Positions 31,222 to 37,278 of a stretch of DNA of 37,278 nucleotides are shown piece by piece. Origin of the DNA: Bacteroidales bacterium (GTDB lineage: Bacteria; Bacteroidota; Bacteroidia; Bacteroidales; UBA932); assembly GCA_017423025.1 (NCBI GenBank), contig JAFPGC010000029.1, positions 1 through 37,278 of the forward strand, in the 5' to 3' direction. The notes beneath the pieces were generated by a model, which worked only from the letters and a program-made list of their open reading frames with translations, was not told the origin of the DNA and searched no databases. Positions within the stretch are counted from its first letter, which is position 1, and every line of letters starts with the position of its first letter. The position numbers and the translations under genes are program-made.

Positions 31222-33180
31222 ATGGACAGGAGGTATTTCATCCGGTTTCTAGGCGTAGCGGCGGCTGGTTTTCTACTGGCCGTTTCCTGCTGGGATCATG
31301 GCGGCTACCGCTGGGAAAAGCAACCCGAAGGGATGGCCCTGAAGGATGGGGAAACCCTTATCGGCCTTTATCAGGTTTTGCCCGTGGAAGGAGTATCCCA
31401 TACGCAGAAGATAGAGAGGCTGGACGATTATACCTATAAGATTGTCAATTCCTTCCGGGCATTGGAAGACCGGGAATCCCTTCGTCTGGAGGCCCGTTTC
31501 GTGACTCCTTCTCCGGCCGGTTTCTGGATGATTCCTTCGGTCTCCTATAACGGGAATGAGTGGGGGCAGGGTCATGAGCCCAAGGGTGCCCGAGAAAATG
31601 GTGAGTGGCGGACGGTTTCTTACAGGCGTACTCCCATTCCCGGCGCCATGTATTCCGAGGGAGAGCGGTACGCCGTGGCCACCTGGTCGGACGTTCCTGC
31701 ATCGGCCCGGGAAGATTTTTCCATCTCTCTCCAGCCCGAGAAAACCCAAACCAGCCACTGCTATGTGTGGCCGGAAGAGGAAATGCCCCTGGTTTATGAC
31801 GGGCGAGACCATTTTTCGCTGGGCTACAGAAGCACTTTGACGCTAAAAAAGGGAGAGAGGGTCTCTTTCCCGGTTTATCTCCAGGTGGGCCTGGTACAGA
31901 AAGAGCACGGAGCCATGCGCTCTTTTCTGGACAAAGCCTGGGAACTGGCAGAGAAACCTTTTGTAGAAGTGTACTCTCCGGAGAAACTGTGGGAACTGGG
32001 CATCCGCTATGCCAAGGAATCCCTTTGGGCCGAAGAAGGGGACTACAAGGGTCTCAGTATAGGGCTTTTGCCTACGCCTGAGGGAGGCTGGAAGCAGCGG
32101 GGCGGCGGAAAGTATGAAATTGGCTGGTGTGGCCAGAACGCCTCCTATGCCATTTCCCTCCTGCAGGATTACCTGAAAAACGGCTCGGAGGAGTCTCTGA
32201 ACAAGGGAATGGCTACCTTGGACACTTGGAGCCGCTGCCTGTTGCCCAATGGCCTTTTCCGGGTGCGTTATGACAATCCGGAGGGCTCCATAGACGCCTG
32301 CAATCTGGGAACGGCTGCCGTGAACTTCTTTGAGGCATATGACGTAGCCCGGCAGTGCGGTAAGAATCGGCCCGAATATGAGAGCCTGGCTTTCCGGATC
32401 TGCGATTTCGTCAAGGCCGATCAGCAGGAGAACGGATGCTATGCCAAGGGCTGGCGGCCGGACGGCACCTGCCTTTACCGGGAGGGAACCGTAGGCTGCT
32501 TCCTGGTGCCGGCGATGCTTGAAGCGTACAAGCGAAGCGGTAAGGAGGAGTATTTGGAATCGGCCGAGAAGGCTTATGACCACTATCTTTTGGAATTGAA
32601 AGAGAAGGGCTTTACCACGGCCGGCGCTTTGGATACCTGGTGTATCGACAAGGAGTCGTCCCTCTCCCTGCTGCGTTCTGCCCTGCGTTTCTATGCGCTG
32701 GAAAAGGATCCGGATTATGTGGAGGATGCCCTGGCCATTTCCTATTACCTGTCCACCTGGCTCTGGCATTATGATGGGGTTTATCCGGAGGACAGCGATT
32801 TAACGCAGTACGGCTTTCATACCTTTGGCACCACCAGCGTATCCGTTCAGCACAATCATCTGGACCCGTATGCGCTATACTGGGTACCGGAGTGGATAGA
32901 ACTTTCGGCCCTCACAGGAGACCCCCAGTGGCAGGAAAAGGCCCTGGCCATCTGGCGTGCCGGAAACCAGCTGGTCTCTGACGGAAACCTTATGGTAAAC
33001 GGCCATCTCCGCCCCGCGGGCTCGCAGAACGAGGCCTATTTTGAATGCCAGTGGGGACTGGCAGCTGCCGGTGCCTACAAAGATGAGGGCTATCGCATCA
33101 ACAACTGGCTGGTGGCCTGGCCGGGTGCTTTCCGCCTGGAAACGCTTCGCCGCCTGGATGACTGGCAAATCCTTAAATAA
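31222..33180 (+). CDS. Unassigned (alpha/alpha)-barrel glycosidase-like lipoprotein
   Basis: The ATG at 31222 gives MDRRYFIRFLG with a Tat-like pair and a lipobox (LAVSC); an in-frame start at 31183 would place 13 residues ahead of it and is unlikely. The product is 652 residues. Residues about 30-255 look beta-rich (a sandwich domain), and residues about 270-650 are helical with repeated aromatic and Gly-rich turns: LWELGIRYAKESLW, EIGWCGQNASYAISLL, LPNGLFRVRYDNPEGS, EGTVGCFLVPAMLEAY, WCIDKESSLSLL and CQWGLAAAGAY. This is the general look of six-hairpin glycosidases or lyases. I do not recognise a specific GH family, and no catalytic pair can be named. Its place between two metallophosphoesterases in a glycan operon supports a glycan-processing role only. 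Confidence 0.75.
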   Translation: MDRRYFIRFLGVAAAGFLLAVSCWDHGGYRWEKQPEGMALKDGETLIGLYQVLPVEGVSHTQKIERLDDYTYKIVNSFRALEDRESLRLEARFVTPSPAGFWMIPSVSYNGNEWGQGHEPKGARENGEWRTVSYRRTPIPGAMYSEGERYAVATWSDVPASAREDFSISLQPEKTQTSHCYVWPEEEMPLVYDGRDHFSLGYRSTLTLKKGERVSFPVYLQVGLVQKEHGAMRSFLDKAWELAEKPFVEVYSPEKLWELGIRYAKESLWAEEGDYKGLSIGLLPTPEGGWKQRGGGKYEIGWCGQNASYAISLLQDYLKNGSEESLNKGMATLDTWSRCLLPNGLFRVRYDNPEGSIDACNLGTAAVNFFEAYDVARQCGKNRPEYESLAFRICDFVKADQQENGCYAKGWRPDGTCLYREGTVGCFLVPAMLEAYKRSGKEEYLESAEKAYDHYLLELKEKGFTTAGALDTWCIDKESSLSLLRSALRFYALEKDPDYVEDALAISYYLSTWLWHYDGVYPEDSDLTQYGFHTFGTTSVSVQHNHLDPYALYWVPEWIELSALTGDPQWQEKALAIWRAGNQLVSDGNLMVNGHLRPAGSQNEAYFECQWGLAAAGAYKDEGYRINNWLVAWPGAFRLETLRRLDDWQILK

Positions 33181-33212
33181 TATACTTTAAGTCTACAGAT
33201 CAGATATCGGAT

Positions 33213-34238
33213 ATGGACAGGAGAGATTTCATCAAAGTTTCGGGCGCAGCGGCCGCCGGAATCGCACTTACCGGATGCGGTCCCCGGCCGGAGAAAACGG
33301 CTGTTCCCGTGTTAACGCCCACGGATCCTTCCCGGATTGCCCGCGACATTGAAGCGCTTCCGCCGCTGTATGTCAAGGAGATACACGTCCGGGTCGGTGC
33401 CTCGGAACCTTTTGGCGTCCTGCACGTTTCGGACACGCACATCGTCCGGGCCGATGACCGCGACGACGAAAGGAAAATTGCCCTGGCTTCCCACCGTGTC
33501 CGGAGTATGACCTATGGGGAGCATTATCTGGACGAAGCCATCCGCTATGCCCGGGACAAGGGCTTGTATATGATGCACACCGGCGACCTGTACGACTTCG
33601 TGTCCGAAGCCAACCTGGACAGCTGTGCCGCCCACATGCTGGCGGCCGACTGGTTCGTCTGTGCCGGTAACCATGAGTATTCTAAATACGTAGGGGAAGC
33701 CAAAGAGGACGAGGCCTATAAAGAGAGCAGCCGGGAAGCCGTCCAGGGCGCCTATCCCAACAACCTGTTCTTCGCCAGCCGTATCATCAACGGGGTCAAT
33801 TTTGTGGCCCTGGACGATGTCTACTACAATTTCACGGAACGTCAGCATGCCCTTATGGAGGAAGAAATGAAAAAAGGTCTTCCCGTGGTGATGCTCTGCC
33901 ACGTCCCGCTTTACACGCCGCAGGCGCTGGCCGATGAACTCAGTTTCACCAACGGTAATTGCGGTTATCTTACCGGTGTTCCGGAGGAGTTCACCTCGAA
34001 GTACGACCCTGGCGTCACCTATCCGGCAGGCCAGGAATGGCGTTACCGCAAGGTCCAGCAGCATTCCGATGAACCTACCCTGGAGTTTCTGGCCTGGCTC
34101 AAGGAGCAGCCTCAGTTGAAAGCCATCCTTTGCGGCCACTGCCACCGTTTTTACGAAGAGCGCTTCTCTCCCACCGCTATGTTGTATGCCGTAGACGCCA
34201 CCTATCATGGCGGCGTCCAGGCTGTTTATTTCGAATAA
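33213..34238 (+). CDS. Tat-type lipoprotein metallophosphoesterase without Fn3 domain
   Basis: The 341-residue protein starts MDRRDFIKVSGAAAAG with a twin-arginine motif and a lipobox (ALTGC). Its leader is nearly the same as that of the gene at 29895. The calcineurin-like core is complete: HVSDTH (about 73), HTGDLYD, CAGNHEYSKY (about 152), LCHVPLYTP and CGHCHRFYEE (about 308). It lacks the Fn3-like N-domain of the other two and has its own insert rich in charged residues (VGEAKEDEAYKESSRE). It is 32 bases after the unassigned barrel gene and 44 bases before GH28-CE15, so it is part of the same run. It should be a membrane-anchored phosphoesterase; the substrate is unknown. Confidence 0.88.
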   Translation: MDRRDFIKVSGAAAAGIALTGCGPRPEKTAVPVLTPTDPSRIARDIEALPPLYVKEIHVRVGASEPFGVLHVSDTHIVRADDRDDERKIALASHRVRSMTYGEHYLDEAIRYARDKGLYMMHTGDLYDFVSEANLDSCAAHMLAADWFVCAGNHEYSKYVGEAKEDEAYKESSREAVQGAYPNNLFFASRIINGVNFVALDDVYYNFTERQHALMEEEMKKGLPVVMLCHVPLYTPQALADELSFTNGNCGYLTGVPEEFTSKYDPGVTYPAGQEWRYRKVQQHSDEPTLEFLAWLKEQPQLKAILCGHCHRFYEERFSPTAMLYAVDATYHGGVQAVYFE

Positions 34239-34282
34239 AGCTGTTCTAGCCGTGGGCCGAAATTATTAGTAATTAATGGTTT

Positions 34283-36874
34283 ATGAGAAAACGATTGACT
34301 GACAACGCACAATCGATTTTATATAAATTGCTCATAATCAGCAGCTTCTTCTCCACGCCCCTGCTGGCGCAGGAGCGTTTTCCCGACGGGAAGAAGATTC
34401 CGGAATGGTTCTCCACGTCCCGGAAGGCCGATTTGAAGGCCCTGGGCAAGCAGTATATCCTCACGGATTATGGGGTGGAGGCCAATAAGGCTGAGGTTCA
34501 GACCCAGGCCATTCAGGGCGTCATCGACCTTGCCGCATCCAAGGGCGGAGGCGTAGTGGTGGTGCCCGAAGGAGTCTTTGTCAGCGGCGCTTTGCACTTT
34601 CCCCAGGGAACCAACCTCTGGGTGAAAGGAACGCTCAAGGGATCGGACCGCGTCAAGGACTTTCCGCTCACGACCACCCGCATCGAGGGGCAGACCTGCC
34701 GGTATTTCCCGGCACTCGTCAATATTGACGGAGTGGACGGCTTTGTGCTGGGTGGCCCAGGCCTCATCGACGGCAACGGGACGGAGTTCTGGCGGGAGAT
34801 GAAGATTCGCTGGGCCTGGAAAAAGGATGCCCTTAACAAGGACGGGCAGCGTCCCCGGTTGGTGTATATTTCCAACAGTTCCAACGTCACGGTTCAGGAC
34901 CTTCGCATGAAGGACAGCCCTTACTGGACCAACCATGCCTACCGCTGCCATCACCTGCGCTTCCTGGACCTTAAAGTCACTTCTCCGTCCAGCGGTGAGG
35001 TGGTGGGCTACAGCACGGATGCCATCGACCTGGACAATTGCCACGATGTGCTGGTAAAAGGTTGCTACATGGACGTTTGTGACGACGGCGTGGCGCTCAA
35101 AGGCGGCAAGGGAACCTGGGCCGATAAAGCCCCGGAAAACGGTCCCAACAAAGACATCATCATCGAGGACTGCACCTTCGGCCAGACCCATGCCTGCCTC
35201 ACGCTGGGCAGCGAATCCATTGAAGACAGGAATATTATCCTGCGTCGCTGCGTATCCGAGGCCGCCTACACCATCCTGCATCTGAAAATGCGTCCCGACA
35301 CTCCGCAGCTTTATGAATTCGTTCATGTGGAATCCATTACCGGTCGGTCCGGGTCGCTTCTTAAAATCCGTCCCTGGACGCAGTATTATCAGATGGAAGA
35401 ACGGGAGAATATGCCCGTCTCCCTTTGCCACGACATAGTCCTCAGGGATATCCATGTTGAGGCCCGTCAGACCCTGGATGCAGAGCTTTCTCCCCAGTAC
35501 GAACTGGCTGGCATTACGCTGGAAGGAAAGGATGTGGTGGTCATGCTGGGCAGTATGGCCGATGATGCGCCCGCCCCGGCCATTCCCGGCGCCCTTTCGG
35601 CCTCACAGCAGGACGAACTTCGAAAGAAGGCGTATGCCACGGTAAATTACGATGAATCGGCCGTTGCTCCCTATACTCTGGAAGACCCTTTGCGCTTTGC
35701 CGATGGCCGCCGCGTGCGTTCCCGGAATCAGTGGCTGGAGCGGAGGACGGAGATTCTGGAGCTCTTCCAGCGGGAGATGTACGGGGAGATGCCGGCATCG
35801 GCCCCCATCTTCCTGGAAACGCTGGAAGAGGGGACTACGATGGCGGGGTTTGCCCGGCGCCGGCAGGTGCGCATGTGGTTTAAGGAGGACCATACCGGCC
35901 CCCATATCGACTGGCTGGAACTGATTCCCGCCCAGGTACAGGGACCCTGTCCCGCCATCCTGCTCCTGAATTATTCGGGCAACCATGAGTTATTGGAAGA
36001 TAAGGAAATCCTTGTTACGGAGTCCTGGATGCGGGAGACGCCGCACAAGGCCACTACACGCACCCGTGGAAAGTTCAACCGGGACGGCTACGATACGGTG
36101 TTCCCCGTCAGTACCTTGCTGGCCAGGGGATATGCCCTGGTAACCGCCTGCTACTGTGACATTTCCCCGGACCCCGACCCGCTGGTGGAAAAAGACGGAG
36201 CCATCCTGCAGGATACCTTCGCCTATACCGGGGTGTTTGACCTCTGGGGACCCCGGAATCCGGAAAAGACGGACAATACTACCGCCCTGGCTGCCTGGGC
36301 TTGGGCTCTGATGCGGGGCATGGACATGATTGTGCAGGACCCTGCGCTGGACCAGAGCCGGGTGGTCCTCACCGGCTATTCCCGCCTGGGAAAAGCCGCC
36401 CTGCTGGCCGGGGCCTTTGACGAAAGGATTCCCGTGGTGGTGCCCGTCCAGACGGGCGGCGGCGGCGCTCCGCTGGCCAAACGCGACTATGGCGAAAAGA
36501 TTGCCACGGAGGTTTCCTCCTTCCGGCACTGGTTCTGCCGTGCCTACGACAAGTATGCCTATGACACGGCCTCCATGCCCTTTGACCAGCACCTGCTGCT
36601 GGCCTGCGTGGCTCCCCGCGCCCTGCTTCTGGAAGGCTTCGACAAGCCCTGGTTCGACACCAAGGGAGAGTTCCTGGCCCTGCAGGCCGCTTCCCCGGTC
36701 TGGAAGTTCCTGGGAGAAAAGGGACTGCCGGAAGTGGCATGGCCGGACGATTACGATACCTCTGCCATCGGCCCCCGCATTGGGTATGTGCGGCGGGATC
36801 AGGGACATGGCATTTCCGCCCTGGACTGGCTGTGGATGCTGGATTTTGCCGATGGAATTTTTGAAAGATTATAA
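34283..36874 (+). CDS. GH28 polygalacturonase-like - CE15 glucuronoyl-esterase-like fusion
   Basis: The 863-residue protein has a Sec leader ending PLLAQ. Residues about 50-420 are the GH28 right-handed beta-helix: ILTDYGVEAN, GGGVVVVPEGVF, GPGLIDGNG, STDAIDLDNC (Asp246), VCDDGVALKGG (Asp267, Asp268) and QTHACLTLGSE (His303), matching the family's three Asp residues and His. Residues about 450-863 are alpha/beta-hydrolase of the CE15 type: PCPAILLLNYSGNH, GYSRLGKAALLAGAFDERI with nucleophile Ser700, and RDQGHGISALDW with His842. GH28 hydrolyses alpha-galacturonide bonds (polygalacturonan, rhamnogalacturonan or xylogalacturonan); CE15 cleaves esters of glucuronic acid. The pairing suggests a substrate with both uronic acid glycosides and uronoyl esters (inference). 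NTD of classical GH28 reads STD here, and the RxK motif is not obvious, so exo specificity is uncertain. Confidence 0.85.
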   Translation: MRKRLTDNAQSILYKLLIISSFFSTPLLAQERFPDGKKIPEWFSTSRKADLKALGKQYILTDYGVEANKAEVQTQAIQGVIDLAASKGGGVVVVPEGVFVSGALHFPQGTNLWVKGTLKGSDRVKDFPLTTTRIEGQTCRYFPALVNIDGVDGFVLGGPGLIDGNGTEFWREMKIRWAWKKDALNKDGQRPRLVYISNSSNVTVQDLRMKDSPYWTNHAYRCHHLRFLDLKVTSPSSGEVVGYSTDAIDLDNCHDVLVKGCYMDVCDDGVALKGGKGTWADKAPENGPNKDIIIEDCTFGQTHACLTLGSESIEDRNIILRRCVSEAAYTILHLKMRPDTPQLYEFVHVESITGRSGSLLKIRPWTQYYQMEERENMPVSLCHDIVLRDIHVEARQTLDAELSPQYELAGITLEGKDVVVMLGSMADDAPAPAIPGALSASQQDELRKKAYATVNYDESAVAPYTLEDPLRFADGRRVRSRNQWLERRTEILELFQREMYGEMPASAPIFLETLEEGTTMAGFARRRQVRMWFKEDHTGPHIDWLELIPAQVQGPCPAILLLNYSGNHELLEDKEILVTESWMRETPHKATTRTRGKFNRDGYDTVFPVSTLLARGYALVTACYCDISPDPDPLVEKDGAILQDTFAYTGVFDLWGPRNPEKTDNTTALAAWAWALMRGMDMIVQDPALDQSRVVLTGYSRLGKAALLAGAFDERIPVVVPVQTGGGGAPLAKRDYGEKIATEVSSFRHWFCRAYDKYAYDTASMPFDQHLLLACVAPRALLLEGFDKPWFDTKGEFLALQAASPVWKFLGEKGLPEVAWPDDYDTSAIGPRIGYVRRDQGHGISALDWLWMLDFADGIFERL

Positions 36875-36886
36875 ATACACTACGAT

Positions 36887-37278
36887 ATGAAAAAGCTTGT
36901 TTTGATCCTGGGCCTTGCGCTCTCGCTGTTCAACTTGCAGGCCCAGCAGAAGTACGATGTAGCCGCTTATCTGTATCCCGCCTATGCGGCGGGTGATCCG
37001 CGCCTCAGGCCCTTCTGGCCCATGGGTATGGGCGAATGGGAGACGGTGCTCACCATGCAGAAGCGTTTCCCGGGCCATCCCTGGAACCGGACCCCTCTCT
37101 GGGGCTACATCAACGAGGCCGATCCGTCTGTAATGGAGATGGAGATAGACCAGGCCACCAGCCATGGCGTGAACGTATTCATCTTCGACTGGTATTGGCT
37201 GGACGGCCGTCCCTGGATGGAAACCACCCTCACGGAAGGCTTCCTGAAGGCCCGCAACCGCGACAAGATGCAGTTCTA
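36887..37278 (+). CDS. GH99-like / WbsX-type protein (3' end beyond the window)
   Basis: The ATG at 36887 opens a frame that runs to the end of the window (130 residues visible). A Sec leader (MKKLVLILGLALSLFNLQAQ) is followed by DVAAYLYPAY, FPGHPWNRTPLWGYINEADP, VMEMEIDQATSHGVNVFIFDWYW and TTLTEGFLKA. These are typical of the start of WbsX/GH99-like barrels, which relate to endo-alpha-mannosidases of GH99 but include uncharacterised PUL enzymes. Catalytic residues lie outside the window. It follows GH28-CE15 by 12 bases and continues the same unit. An alpha-mannan-directed activity would fit with GH92 upstream (inference). Confidence 0.8.
   Translation, partial: MKKLVLILGLALSLFNLQAQQKYDVAAYLYPAYAAGDPRLRPFWPMGMGEWETVLTMQKRFPGHPWNRTPLWGYINEADPSVMEMEIDQATSHGVNVFIFDWYWLDGRPWMETTLTEGFLKARNRDKMQF

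Noticed and set aside
1-37278. tRNA or rRNA genes, CRISPR arrays, transposase genes, phage genes
   Set aside because: Nearly all bases are in glycan or phosphoester enzyme genes; the few gaps are short and show no cloverleaf, regular spacer-repeat pattern or transposase motifs.

Overview
The window is a stretch of a large polysaccharide utilisation locus (PUL) from a GC-rich member of the Bacteroidota, most likely Bacteroidales. The evidence for this is a SusD/RagB-family lipoprotein at the left edge, Bacteroides-type promoters (TTTG, 19 bases, TAnnTTTG), many exported SusD-PUL-type glycoside hydrolases (GH92, GH127, GH20, GH27, GH78, GH3, GH28), and the absence of strong Shine-Dalgarno sequences. 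Codon third positions are strongly G/C-rich, unlike classical Bacteroides; an Alistipes-like or uncultured GC-rich Bacteroidales lineage is an inference. All supported genes are on the + strand. SusC and any regulator must lie outside the window.

Layout. (1) 2-1624: end of the SusD gene, then a terminator. (2) 1746-5173: own promoter, an alkaline-phosphatase-superfamily lipoprotein with a PA14-like C-terminus, a GH127 beta-L-arabinofuranosidase, and a strong terminator. (3) 5237-26381: a new promoter and a tightly packed run: GH92 alpha-mannosidase, a phosphodiesterase/alkaline phosphatase fusion, a clan GH-G (GH63/GH37-like) glycosidase, a second phosphatase-PA14 paralogue, a GH27-GH20 fusion, a standalone GH27, a GH78-GH3 fusion, a truncated metallophosphoesterase remnant, and a GH43-like/deacetylase-like fusion. 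(4) 26382-26613: a non-coding inverted-repeat region. (5) 26614-37278: metallophosphoesterase, Bcp peroxiredoxin, standalone GH20, metallophosphoesterase, an unassigned all-alpha glycosidase-like lipoprotein, metallophosphoesterase, a GH28-CE15 fusion, and the start of a GH99-like (WbsX-type) protein.

All the enzymes except the peroxiredoxin carry Sec, lipoprotein or Tat-type export signals, so together they look like a periplasmic/surface machine for a complex heteroglycan. Two themes stand out. First, six intact genes (plus one remnant) encode phosphoesterase domains of three unrelated folds, interleaved with exo-glycosidases. This suggests a phosphorylated or phosphodiester-linked glycan (inference). 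Second, the locus has been remodelled internally: paralogous phosphatases, a GH27-GH20 fusion whose two parts also exist as separate genes here, a 62-base identical tract between the GH27 copies, and a remnant gene whose last residues match the C-terminus of the phosphatase-PA14 family.

At the DNA level the 7-mer GGCCGAT (and its complement ATCGGCC) is repeated about 77 times by manual count, roughly ten times more than base composition predicts. It occurs in several reading frames and in non-coding DNA.
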